From: a virus
Direction: 5' to 3' (one strand)
Length of the DNA: 35,313 nucleotides
Virus record (IMG/VR): IMGVR_UViG_3300009155_000129
Coordinates: 1 to 35,313 of that record
Each line of letters opens with the position of its first letter. The first letter of the stretch is position 1. Below are positions 29,212 through 35,059 of this stretch, one piece after another. The translations under genes were made by a program, and so were the position numbers. The notes beneath the pieces are model-generated. The model was not told where the DNA came from and did not search any database. It was given only the letters and a program-made list of their open reading frames with translations.

Positions 29212-29426
29212 AGCCGATCCATAACTGGCGGGCTGTATTGCGGTACGGCTGGTCAGTTCGGCTCATCATCATTGCAGGTTTCCTGACGGGCCTAGAAGCC
29301 ATCCTGCCGCTGGTCCCTGACATTCTCCCGATCCCGATTGAATGGCTTGCAGTGTCTCAGTTCCTCATTGTGATGAGTGCGCTGTTCGCGCGGTTCATCG
29401 CCCAAAGCAAGGTATCCGATCCATGA
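29208..29426 (+). CDS. Holin candidate of the lysis cassette
   Basis: A 72-residue protein with a GTG start at 29208 overlapping the previous stop (GTGA). It has two hydrophobic helices (WSVRLIIIAGFLTGLEAILPLVP and WLAVSQFLIVMSALFARFI) and a basic N-terminus. Its position directly before the endolysin and the spanins makes it the best holin candidate in the window. Its stop overlaps the endolysin start. Confidence 0.75.
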   Translation: MKPIHNWRAVLRYGWSVRLIIIAGFLTGLEAILPLVPDILPIPIEWLAVSQFLIVMSALFARFIAQSKVSDP

Positions 29427-29887
29427 GCAGGATGAAAAAGGGAACAACCGCTGCCGCTCTCGCCATCGTCGTTATCGGTGGCTTTGAGGGGCTGCGCCTC
29501 AATGCCTATCCAGACCCGGCAACGGGCGGCAAGCCTTGGACGGTCTGCTATGGCCGCGCCTATGGCATCAGTCCCGGCGACAAGCATTCTCTTGAGGAAT
29601 GCAAGTCCATGCTGCTTCAAGACCTAACCAAATACTCGCAGGGCATCCTTGGTTGCACCAGTGTTCCGCTGCCTGACGAGCGGTTCGTGGCGCTGACCAG
29701 CTTCGCCTATAACGTGGGCGTGCAGGCGGCTTGCAAGTCTTCGGTGGTTCGCCTCATCAACCAGGGCAAGACCCGTCAGGGCTGCGATGCGCTGATGAGG
29801 TGGAACAAGGCGGCTGGCATCACTTTCCCCGGCCTGACCAAGCGGCGTGCAAAAGAACGGGAACTCTGCCTGAAGGGGATACCCTGA
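29423..29887 (+). CDS. Endolysin, GH24 lysozyme with SAR-type N-terminus
   Basis: A 154-residue lysozyme that cleaves the peptidoglycan glycan chain. The catalytic triad of the T4/P21 type is seen as Glu22 (FEGLRLNAY), Asp31 (PDPATGG) and Thr40 (PWTVCYG). The N-terminal helix (GTTAAALAIVVIGG) is weakly hydrophobic, as in signal-anchor-release endolysins, and Cys42 near the active site suggests disulfide control. The start at 29423 overlaps the holin stop by ATGA. The gene is intact. Confidence 0.9.
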   Translation: MSRMKKGTTAAALAIVVIGGFEGLRLNAYPDPATGGKPWTVCYGRAYGISPGDKHSLEECKSMLLQDLTKYSQGILGCTSVPLPDERFVALTSFAYNVGVQAACKSSVVRLINQGKTRQGCDALMRWNKAAGITFPGLTKRRAKERELCLKGIP

Positions 29888-30240
29888 TGCCTGCGTTCCT
29901 TCTCCCGCTTCTGGTCAACCGCTACACCATCGGCGCGGTGATCGCCCTCGGCCTCATCCTCGGTGCCTACTGGAAAGGCTATTCCACGGCGGCGCAGAAG
30001 TGCCATGACGCGGAACTGCGGGCCATTATCGCCTCACAAGCCCGTGACCTACAGGCGGGCGAAGATGCGGCTAAGGCTGCGGCTGACCTTCAGTCCCAAC
30101 TGGCGGCGGATAACATCGAACTCCAGCAGACGGTACAGGACTATGAAAAAGAATTACTCACCAAGCCTGCTCCCGCGTGCGCTCTTGATGACCGGGATAT
30201 TCGTAGCCTTAACGGGTTGCACAGCATCGGGAAGCAGTAA
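29887..30240 (+). CDS. i-spanin (Rz-like)
   Basis: A 117-residue inner-membrane spanin subunit with TGATG coupling to the endolysin. It has one N-terminal transmembrane helix (YTIGAVIALGLILGAYWKGY) followed by a long periplasmic coiled coil (AQKCHDAELRAIIASQARDLQAGEDAAKAAADLQSQLAADNIELQQTVQDYEKEL) and a short Pro/Cys tail. With the lipoprotein subunit encoded in another frame inside its end, it is predicted to fuse inner and outer membranes at the last step of lysis. Confidence 0.85.
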   Translation: MPAFLLPLLVNRYTIGAVIALGLILGAYWKGYSTAAQKCHDAELRAIIASQARDLQAGEDAAKAAADLQSQLAADNIELQQTVQDYEKELLTKPAPACALDDRDIRSLNGLHSIGKQ

Positions 30241-30430
30241 GGTCCAGAGCGTTACCCTGCCGCCACCGCCCGCTTGCATGGCTCCTGTGGCGGTTCCCGG
30301 CGTCAAGGTAGGTGATGACGCCCGCGTGGCTCTTGCCCGTTCACGGGCTGCGCTTGCCTCGGCAAACGGCAATCTGGACTGCTCCCGCCAGTGGTATAGC
30401 GGCGTCAGGAAGAATTACGCGCGTCAGTAG
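30143..30430 (+). CDS. o-spanin lipoprotein (Rz1-like), starts inside the i-spanin gene
   Basis: A 95-residue outer-membrane lipoprotein. ATG 30143 lies 98 bases before the i-spanin stop in the +1 frame, the embedded arrangement known from Rz/Rz1. The signal peptide ends in a lipobox ALTGC with Cys26 as the lipid-modified residue. The mature part is Pro-rich near its start (VTLPPPPACMAPVAVPG) and helical at its end. Its stop (30428-30430) meets the stop of the opposing micro-ORF, with no bases between the two operons. Confidence 0.85.
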   Translation: MKKNYSPSLLPRALLMTGIFVALTGCTASGSSKVQSVTLPPPPACMAPVAVPGVKVGDDARVALARSRAALASANGNLDCSRQWYSGVRKNYARQ

Positions 30431-30456
30431 TATTTCAGGTTGCGGTCCAGGTTCAT
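30424..30456 (-). CDS. Terminal 10-codon micro-ORF of the attP-side cassette
   Basis: ATG 30456 overlaps the stop of the gene before it (ATGA) and is preceded by AAAGGTGG. The frame encodes MNLDRNLKYY and stops at 30424-30426, colliding with the o-spanin stop on the other strand. It may be a truncated gene remnant rather than a working peptide. Confidence 0.3.
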   Translation of the reverse strand: MNLDRNLKYY

Positions 30457-30641
30457 GTGCCACCTTTCAGATCGCGGATGGCGGCGGCAGCTTCTCGCAG
30501 CAGCAGCGTCATGGTCATCGGCGCGTGCTGGTCCTCGAACTGCTGGGCCAGACGGATCAGCCGCGCGGCGATCCCGCTCGGGTCATTTCCCGGCAGCGGT
30601 GCTGTGTGTGTGCCGGGAGTGTCCCGCTCGGTAACGCTCAT
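30453..30641 (-). CDS. Cassette micro-ORF ending in the LKGG tail, 62 residues
   Basis: Starts at ATG 30641, overlapping the upstream stop (ATGA). The N-terminal half is polar and Pro-rich (SVTERDTPGTHTAPLPGNDPSG), the second half helical (IAARLIRLAQQFEDQHAPMTMTLLLREAAAAIRDLKGGT). Its last 12 residues resemble those of the next gene upstream (EAAAIRALKGGA), because both ends encode the AAAGGTGG ribosome binding site of the following gene. The function is unknown. Confidence 0.6.
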   Translation of the reverse strand: MSVTERDTPGTHTAPLPGNDPSGIAARLIRLAQQFEDQHAPMTMTLLLREAAAAIRDLKGGT

Positions 30642-30841
30642 GCGCCACCTTTCAGCGCGCGGATGGCTGCGGCCTCTGTCCCGTGTCTGCATGTTTCCGC
30701 CACCCTCGCCGCCTCCTCCAGCACCTCGGCGCGGATGATGGAGATGGCGGCGGCCATTCGTGCGTTTGGCGTATCCGGTATCCCAACGCGAAAATATGCG
30801 GAGTTGGCTTTCTCCACCAGCGCGGCGCGGTCAGCGGTCAT
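30638..30841 (-). CDS. Cassette micro-ORF with LKGG tail, 67 residues
   Basis: ATG 30841 overlaps the upstream gene by 11 bases. The protein is helical (MTADRAALVEKANSAYFRVGIPDTPNARMAAAISIIRAEVLEEAARVAETC...) and ends EAAAIRALKGGA. The pattern of Ala-rich helices with Arg/Glu resembles small accessory phage proteins of the Ead/Ea22 kind, although I would not assign it firmly. Coupled at both ends. Confidence 0.6.
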   Translation of the reverse strand: MTADRAALVEKANSAYFRVGIPDTPNARMAAAISIIRAEVLEEAARVAETCRHGTEAAAIRALKGGA

Positions 30842-31034
30842 TGGACGGCTCCTGTGTGAGTGCGGTGCGGGCTATGGCCGCAACCTTAATAGCTTTTGAT
30901 ACTTCGCTGTAGGATTTAATGTCTGCAATCTCCCGCAGCGCCGCCCGCAGACGTTTGATCTCGGCTTTCATATCATTGAACGTGGTCTCAGGAACTGCAA
31001 CGCACTGGATCATTGGGGTCATAGCGTCAGTCAT
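30831..31034 (-). CDS. Cassette micro-ORF with coiled coil, 67 residues
   Basis: Starts at ATG 31034, with an eight-base overlap (ATGACTGA) to the gene before it. It begins MTDAMTPMIQCVAVPETTFNDM and continues with the coiled coil KAEIKRLRAALREIADIK, then a helix ending VAAIARTALTQEPSNDR. The ALTQE tail contains CAGGAG, the ribosome binding site of the next gene. The function is unknown. Confidence 0.62.
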   Translation of the reverse strand: MTDAMTPMIQCVAVPETTFNDMKAEIKRLRAALREIADIKSYSEVSKAIKVAAIARTALTQEPSNDR

Positions 31035-31269
31035 CTTTCTTCTCCTCTGCGAGTGCTGCGGTGGCTTCGTCCAGTGCCTTCTTGTGGTCACTCGCAAATG
31101 TAGTTTCGTCACCGCCGTATTCATACCAGTCTTCCGCCATCCAGAGCACGCCGCCCAGCGCCGCCCTCAGCCGTTCAATTTCGGCGGCGGCACGGCCAGC
31201 CAGTTCGTGCAGATACTCGTCGCCGCAGTTATCGGAGCAATGCCGTAGCCTCTCTACAATGTCAGTCAT
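31027..31269 (-). CDS. Cassette micro-ORF (MTDIVERLR-type), 80 residues
   Basis: Starts at ATG 31269 (ATGACTGA overlap). The opening MTDIVERLRHCSDNCGDEYLHELAGRAAAEIERLRAALGG is a very common phage small-protein pattern: an N-terminal helix, a short Cys-containing part and a coiled coil with EIERLRAAL. The C-terminus (DEATAALAEEKKDD) repeats the tail type of its neighbours. Function unknown in all phages I know of. Confidence 0.65.
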   Translation of the reverse strand: MTDIVERLRHCSDNCGDEYLHELAGRAAAEIERLRAALGGVLWMAEDWYEYGGDETTFASDHKKALDEATAALAEEKKDD

Positions 31270-31807
31270 TAGGCTTCTCCTGTGCGAGTGCGGCGTGGGC
31301 GACATCCATCACCGCCATCAATTTTTCATTCAGCGCAATGGCGTGGTCATAGCCATTCGCGGGGTTTATCGTGCGACGGCCCGTGTATCGCTGCTGGTCT
31401 ATCCACGCCAGCGCCGCCTCAAGCTGTTCGATGCGGGCATTCTTCGCGGCCAGACAGTCGTACCTTTCGGGCGTCAAAAACGTGCCGAACAGGCTATGAA
31501 TTACCCCTCCCAACGCATTTTCCTTGTTCAGCCTCTCCACCTCTGCGGTGAGGCGCTTGAACTCTGTGGTAAAACTGCCGTTGTCCTGCCGCGCGCTGTT
31601 GAGATCGGTATAGGCGTCCGTCAGTTCGCTGTTTAGCCTCTCCACCTCGGCCTGCAGCCGTTCGTTCTCGGCTTCAAGCAATGACCGATCAGGCAAGACA
31701 CTGGCGGGTGCAATGTCTGGGAAGACGGACTTCCATGTGTCTAGTTCTTCCGTCAGCCTCTCCACCTCGGCGGTGAGGCGGGTGATCTCGGATTCGTGGT
31801 CACTCAT
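31262..31807 (-). CDS. Coiled-coil protein of the cassette, 181 residues
   Basis: The largest cassette product. It is made of several heptad repeats of the type TAEVERLTEELD, QAEVERLNSELTD and TAEVERLNKENA, spread over residues about 5-105, which form a long coiled coil. A second part (EQLEAALAWIDQQRYTGRRTINPANGYDHAIALNEKL) follows. It ends DVAHAALAQEKPND, the shared tail. ATG 31807 overlaps the upstream stop by eight bases (ATGAGTGA). The repeats in DNA (cctctccacctcggcggtgag type on the plus strand) point to internal duplication. Function unknown. Confidence 0.68.
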   Translation of the reverse strand: MSDHESEITRLTAEVERLTEELDTWKSVFPDIAPASVLPDRSLLEAENERLQAEVERLNSELTDAYTDLNSARQDNGSFTTEFKRLTAEVERLNKENALGGVIHSLFGTFLTPERYDCLAAKNARIEQLEAALAWIDQQRYTGRRTINPANGYDHAIALNEKLMAVMDVAHAALAQEKPND

Positions 31808-32015
31808 GGATTATTTCCTTTGCCAACTGCTGCGCCATCATCAGGAGACTGCGAATGCCGCGCTGTCGCATGGGGTCAGCGTTCAACGTGCACCTGCACC
31901 CGCCGTTTGTGTGCATTCCTGTTCGCTGGATAACAACACAGCCTCCGTCACCGCAACCGCCCACGGACCGCGCTAAGTCCAGATATTTTTCCGCCAACTG
32001 TTTCCGGTCGCTCAT
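31800..32015 (-). CDS. Cys-rich cassette protein, 71 residues
   Basis: Starts at ATG 32015 directly after CAGGAG in the end of the 17-codon ORF. It holds five Cys residues in a compact central part (GGCGDGGCVVIQRTGMHTNGGCRCTLNADP) between two helices, which suggests a small metal-binding or disulfide knuckle, although the spacing fits no standard zinc finger. The helical end (RSLLMMAQQLAKEIIHE) carries AAGGA as ribosome binding site for the next gene. Function unknown. Confidence 0.65.
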   Translation of the reverse strand: MSDRKQLAEKYLDLARSVGGCGDGGCVVIQRTGMHTNGGCRCTLNADPMRQRGIRSLLMMAQQLAKEIIHE

Positions 32016-32065
32016 CCCTGATTCTCCTGTGTAAGTGCTGCGCGGGCGACATCCATGTCACTCAT
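32012..32065 (-). CDS. 17-codon leader-type micro-ORF
   Basis: ATG 32065 is preceded by a perfect GAAGGAGG. The peptide MSDMDVARAALTQENQG joins the MSD start of the cassette proteins directly to their shared DVA-AAL-QE tail, so it looks like a paralogue with its middle deleted. Its end supplies CAGGAG and an ATGA overlap for the 71-residue gene. Confidence 0.45.
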   Translation of the reverse strand: MSDMDVARAALTQENQG

Positions 32066-32102
32066 CACGCGCCTCCTTCGGGATTTGTGCTGGGTCAATC
32101 AT
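32058..32102 (-). CDS. 14-codon leader ORF, first in the cassette
   Basis: ATG 32102 follows AGGAGG with ideal spacing. The frame (MIDPAQIPKEARDE) contains the ribosome binding site of the next micro-ORF and ends eight bases inside it. This may be an upstream coupling or attenuation peptide rather than a functional product. Confidence 0.4.
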   Translation of the reverse strand: MIDPAQIPKEARDE

Positions 32103-32184
32103 TAGGGCCTCCTGATACGGATTGGATACAGAAACGTGGGACAGGTTAAGAACGCCGGGAGAACAGAAACGCAACGTGCTGCAT

Positions 32185-32214
32185 TATAATTCAATAACTT
32201 AGCTATTGCCTATT
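32185..32214 (-). promoter_or_regulatory. Promoter of the attP-side cassette
   Basis: On the minus strand a consensus -10 TATAAT (32190-32185) follows TAGGCA (32214-32209) with an 18-base spacer. It lies between the attachment core and the first micro-ORF, in an A+T-rich stretch, and carries no TACCA-N3-TGGTA operator, so it may be active in the prophage. Confidence 0.55.
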
Positions 32215-32228
32215 TTCTGGGGGGATAG

Positions 32229-32261
32229 GGGTCGCTGGTTCGAATCCAGTCGCTCCGACCA
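32229..32261 (+). other. attP: attP core: 3' end of a tRNA-Pro gene
   Basis: The sequence holds a T-arm (GCTGG-TTCGAAT-CCAGT, 32234-32250), the acceptor 3' strand CGCTCCG (32251-32257), discriminator A and CCA (32259-32261). No D-arm, anticodon arm or 5' acceptor is nearby, so it is only a 3' tRNA fragment. A G72 pairing with C1 plus A73 is typical of bacterial tRNA-Pro. Integration here would restore the host tRNA. Integrase is nearby on the minus strand. Confidence 0.8.
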
Positions 32262-32301
32262 CTTTCTCCCGAAATGATACTGAAATGATACGGAAACCCG
32301 G

Positions 32302-32838
32302 TCATTTCGCCCACTCTAGATAAGTCGCGCCAAGGTGGCCGCGTGACCAAACCACCCAGCAGAAGTCTATTGATCCGCCACCCCGGATTGATTCGCCCTG
32401 TTCGCGGAGCATTTCACCGGGCGGCATGGACGGCCTGCGGCTGAACATAATAACCCGTTCTGTGGCGTTGTCTGAAAACAGGCCATGACGGCGCTGTGAT
32501 GCCAAGAACTTCACTTGGACAAGGGCCGCAACCCTGTATTTGGCAATGGTCAGCGCGTGGTCAATTATGGCCTGCGCCGTGCCATACGGCGGGTTAGTCA
32601 CGATATTATCGTAAGCGGCGAAGTCCCTCATAAAGTCGCGCTGTGGGTAGCCATAGCCCCTGTCGATCAGGTCGGCACCCGTCCCGCCCATAACGCGCGG
32701 AATCGTTCCCATGCCGCAGCACGGGTCATGGATCGCCCCGACAAACGGAACCCGGTGCCGCAGTGCTTCCACGCACCATTCCGGCTCGACATACCAATCA
32801 TTTTCATCACGGATATATTCAGACTTCCGCTCGCCCAT
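32302..32838 (-). CDS. DNA methyltransferase (NPPY, adenine/N4-cytosine class)
   Basis: A 178-residue S-adenosylmethionine-dependent methyltransferase. Motif I is DPCCGMGTIPRVM (residues 38-50) and the catalytic motif IV is TNPPYG (81-86). It lacks a recognisable target-recognition domain and is shorter than restriction-modification enzymes, like many phage orphan methyltransferases. The ATG overlaps the integrase stop (TAATG), and it is the last gene of the leftward operon before attP. No restriction partner is near, so a role in anti-restriction or gene control is likely but inferred. Confidence 0.82.
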   Translation of the reverse strand: MGERKSEYIRDENDWYVEPEWCVEALRHRVPFVGAIHDPCCGMGTIPRVMGGTGADLIDRGYGYPQRDFMRDFAAYDNIVTNPPYGTAQAIIDHALTIAKYRVAALVQVKFLASQRRHGLFSDNATERVIMFSRRPSMPPGEMLREQGESIRGGGSIDFCWVVWSRGHLGATYLEWAK

Positions 32839-33989
32839 TATCCCTGCCTTCTGTGATGGCCGTAAACGCGCTCCACGGTTGAGGCATCAGCCCCCAGCAC
32901 TTCCGCAGTTTCCCATACCGTCAGGGGCTTCTGAGCGGGTCTAGCGCCCTTGCCCTCACGGCCCCACAGGAGCCAGCTAGCGCAGGTATGGCGCAGGGTA
33001 TGCGGGGTCACTTCTTCACCAAGACTAGCTGCGGCCCTGACCGTGTTCCAGGCTCGACGCATTTTTCCGATGGGGCTTCCGTTGTGATGGATGACGGGAA
33101 TTCCTCCCAGTTCAGCAGCATGCCATCTAGAAATATGACCCTGAAGCCCTTTGGGAACTTGCACAGGCGGGCTTCGCTTTGTGGTTTCCCTCTCGTCAGA
33201 CCCTCTGCGAAAGATAATGCGTCTCTGAAGGTCGATATGGCCGTGAGACTTAGAAGCTGCCCATCGAAGCCGAATAATTCTATCGTGCCGTGTTCCAGTG
33301 TACACTCCTATGAGAATGAAGCGGGCTACGTGGCTGTAGTCCGTAAACTGTACAGCGCCTTTCGCAGCCCTATGGCCTTCCCGCGATAGACGGCGGCATG
33401 CCCACAACATTTGGGCGACCTCACTTCTTTCCAGAAACCTTTCGCGCCTGCTTCCGGGTTTTGGCAGGCTTACCTTTGGCACGGCTTCCAGCGGGCTTTC
33501 GCGGTGCCAGTGGTTTATTGCGGCCTGGAAGGTCTTCAGTTCCTGTCTCGCTGTGGATGGCTTCACGGAACCACCACGGGATACGGTCGTTTTCATAGAT
33601 GGCAACAATGGCTTTTGCGGCGCGGTACGCTGCTTCAGATATTCGCGGCATGTAGACCCTTTCACATCAGCTAGTGATTTATCGCCCCAATATGCACTCA
33701 GCGCCTTCACATGATACCTGATCGTCCCCCGGCTGGGGCTGTCTGCGGGCAAGTCGGTCAGGTAAAGCATCATCACTTCCGCACAACCAACTCGGGATAG
33801 GCTACGCTCAGAGGTGTCGGGCCTAAAGTGGTCTGTAAGGTACTGGCGCAGCGCGTTCGTGGCACCATCAACATCCGTTGCAGCGCATCCTGTGCTAACT
33901 TCCTCTTCTCCGTCCCTGATAACGTAGACGGGCGCACGGCCTTTCTGGCGCTTGACGTAGAGCCTCGCGCCTTTGCTCGGCCTCGGCAT
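32838..33989 (-). CDS. int: Tyrosine-type site-specific integrase
   Basis: A 383-residue integrase. The N-terminal part contains an arm- or core-binding SAM-like domain (residues about 65-160, VMMLYLTDLP...TIRYHVKALSAYWG). The catalytic domain has Arg234 (TGTRHDRI), Lys271 (ERETTKRS), His330 and Arg333 (PHTLRHTCASWL) and the nucleophile Tyr376 (VERVYGHH). The usual LGH His is replaced (VLGADAST), as often in this alphaproteobacterial subgroup. A 16-residue insertion with GREGKGARPAQK follows HTLRHTCASWLLW. GGAGGG precedes the ATG. It should recombine attP at the tRNA-Pro fragment 600 bases away. Confidence 0.93.
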   Translation of the reverse strand: MPRPSKGARLYVKRQKGRAPVYVIRDGEEEVSTGCAATDVDGATNALRQYLTDHFRPDTSERSLSRVGCAEVMMLYLTDLPADSPSRGTIRYHVKALSAYWGDKSLADVKGSTCREYLKQRTAPQKPLLPSMKTTVSRGGSVKPSTARQELKTFQAAINHWHRESPLEAVPKVSLPKPGSRRERFLERSEVAQMLWACRRLSREGHRAAKGAVQFTDYSHVARFILIGVYTGTRHDRIIRLRWAASKSHGHIDLQRRIIFRRGSDERETTKRSPPVQVPKGLQGHISRWHAAELGGIPVIHHNGSPIGKMRRAWNTVRAAASLGEEVTPHTLRHTCASWLLWGREGKGARPAQKPLTVWETAEVLGADASTVERVYGHHRRQG

Positions 33990-34153
33990 AGTTCCCTCCA
34001 GGTTTCAACGTCTTCCTCGGTGACAAGATATTGCCTCCCGACCAATTCGGCTTGCAATTCCCCGGCGCGGATCGCAGCGCGGAGCGTATTGACCGTGGCT
34101 CCCCCATGCGGGAAGCATTCTTTCACGGCAACGGGCAGGGGCATCGGTGTCAT
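33773..34153 (-). CDS. xis: Excisionase-like HTH protein overlapping integrase
   Basis: A 126-residue protein starting at ATG 34153 (ATGA overlap with the HNH gene). Residues about 8-55 look like a MerR/Xis-type winged helix (VAVKECFPHGGATVNTLRAAIRAGELQAELVGRQYLVTEEDVETWREL), followed by a basic Ser-rich tail (GRAKARGSTSSARKAVRP). Its last 72 codons overlap the integrase start in another frame. Position directly before int and the winged helix point to an excision/directionality factor. The tail may be only partly important. Exact length is uncertain because of the large overlap. Confidence 0.72.
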   Translation of the reverse strand: MTPMPLPVAVKECFPHGGATVNTLRAAIRAGELQAELVGRQYLVTEEDVETWRELCRGRAKARGSTSSARKAVRPSTLSGTEKRKLAQDALQRMLMVPRTRCASTLQTTLGPTPLSVAYPELVVRK

Positions 34154-34464
34154 ATCACGGTCCAATCCATCTTGCGCTTGGGCCATTTCCATTTCTTCTT
34201 GGCGTTCGCAGCGGCTTTGCGTTGATTGTCAGCCTTCTGCATTATCGGGCGGTCATTTTCGTGAGTCTTGATGCGGTGGCATTTCCCGCAGAGACATTGG
34301 CAATTCTCTAGTGTCGGTTCCCCGCCAAGGCCATCTGGCTTCACATGGTCGTATTCGGGCAGTCCCACGATACGCAGCCCGCAGGCTTCGCAGTGAGGCT
34401 TTCCGTCTTTCTGACAACGCTCATAGGCGGCCAGCTTGACCTTGGCTGAGAACTCACGCCTCAA
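34150..34464 (-). CDS. HNH endonuclease
   Basis: A 104-residue HNH nuclease of the HNH/McrA-like fold. Zinc ligands come from CEAC (Cys25 and Cys28) and CGKC (Cys59 and Cys62). The HNH core is [31 protein letters not shown] with Asp39-His40, Asn54 and His63. A basic C-terminal tail ([10 protein letters not shown]) could bind DNA. It starts by an ATGA overlap with the SSB-like gene. It probably cuts or nicks DNA in phage recombination or packaging; the substrate is unknown. Confidence 0.88.
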   Translation of the reverse strand: MRREFSAKVKLAAYERCQKDGKPHCEACGLRIVGLPEYDHVKPDGLGGEPTLENCQCLCGKCHRIKTHENDRPIMQKADNQRKAAANAKKKWKWPKRKMDWTVI

Positions 34465-34730
34465 AATGGAATGTCCTCGTCATCCAGCGTAGCGCCTGAA
34501 AACACTTCCTTGGCCTTTGCCACGAACTGTTCCGGCCTCTCTGATGTGCCGTCTTTGCGCTTGACGGACAGGCTGAAGAACTTGCCGTTGGCATTTTCTT
34601 TCAACCAACCACTTAACCAAAAATCGTGGCCTTCCACGTTGATGCTGCCGCTGAAATCAGGATGAGTGTCCTTTTCCTTGCGTTTGTTGCGGCCAAGAAT
34701 GCCCCGGTTGGTGTTATCGTACTGTGTCAT
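34461..34730 (-). CDS. Small SSB-like protein with acidic DDEDIPF tail
   Basis: An 89-residue protein from ATG 34730 (ATGA overlap with the upstream gene). The central part ([38 protein letters not shown]) is a compact beta-rich domain seen in many phages and plasmids near recombination genes. The last seven residues DDEDIPF are the consensus tip used by bacterial SSB to recruit repair and replication proteins. Its place between ERF and HNH nuclease genes fits a single-stranded-DNA-related role. It does not show the standard SSB OB-fold sequence, so I call it SSB-like. Confidence 0.68.
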   Translation of the reverse strand: MTQYDNTNRGILGRNKRKEKDTHPDFSGSINVEGHDFWLSGWLKENANGKFFSLSVKRKDGTSERPEQFVAKAKEVFSGATLDDEDIPF

Positions 34731-35059
34731 GCTGCTCTTAACTGCCTCGCTGTTGATGTAAGCGAACGCCACACTTCGATCCGCGCGCCAGCGGCGTCCT
34801 TCAAGGCGCGGGCTTCTTCATATGCTCCAGCGGCTTCCGCCTCTGCTGTGATGGCCTCCAAGTAGGCTTCTGAGGCCAACGCATCGCGTTCCTTCTCGGC
34901 CACCGTCTTGGCATCGCTACGGGCCATTTCGATTGCACGAGTTCTTTTCGTCATAGACTCTGTGAGTATCTGACGGCGCTTTAGTTCGCCCAACGCCTTT
35001 GCGTTCTTGAGCAAGAACTCCAGTGCCGATGAAGCCTCTTCATCGCTAACAAACGACAT
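34727..35059 (-). CDS. Helical/coiled-coil protein of the recombination operon
   Basis: A 110-residue protein starting at ATG 35059 with AGGA about 9 bases upstream; longer N-terminal frames run through the HNH gene and are rejected. It is nearly all helix and rich in Ala, Glu and Arg ([70 protein letters not shown]). No family is recognised. Between HNH and SSB-like genes, it may be a partner of the recombinase. It overlaps the HNH gene by 14 bases. Confidence 0.65.
   Translation of the reverse strand: MSFVSDEEASSALEFLLKNAKALGELKRRQILTESMTKRTRAIEMARSDAKTVAEKERDALASEAYLEAITAEAEAAGAYEEARALKDAAGARIEVWRSLTSTARQLRAA

Larger units (their letters stand above)
32113..32294. promoter_or_regulatory. 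Candidate integrase arm-type sites around attP
   Basis: TGATAC(G/T)GA occurs three times around the core: at 32113-32121 on one side and at 32275-32283 and 32286-32294 on the other, the latter two within the direct repeat GAAATGATAC (32271 and 32282, 11 bases apart). ACAGAAACG is also repeated at 32128 and 32165. Such flanking repeats are typical for arm-binding sites of tyrosine integrases; binding is inferred. Confidence 0.45.

Noticed and set aside
31262-32102. CRISPR-like or minisatellite array suggested by the regularly repeated segments in the minus-strand cassette.
   Set aside because: The similar segments fall at gene joints and coiled-coil codons, differ in length and spacing, and are not direct repeats with unique spacers.
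32229-32261. A complete tRNA gene at the tRNA-like sequence.
   Set aside because: Only T-arm, 3' acceptor and CCA are present; no matching 5' acceptor CGGAGCG, D-arm or anticodon arm lies upstream, so it is an attachment core.
32282-32308. Inverted repeat GAAATGA/TCATTTC after the methyltransferase as a terminator for the leftward operon.
   Set aside because: The loop is 13 bases and no T-run follows on the minus strand; the repeats are better explained as integrase arm sites.
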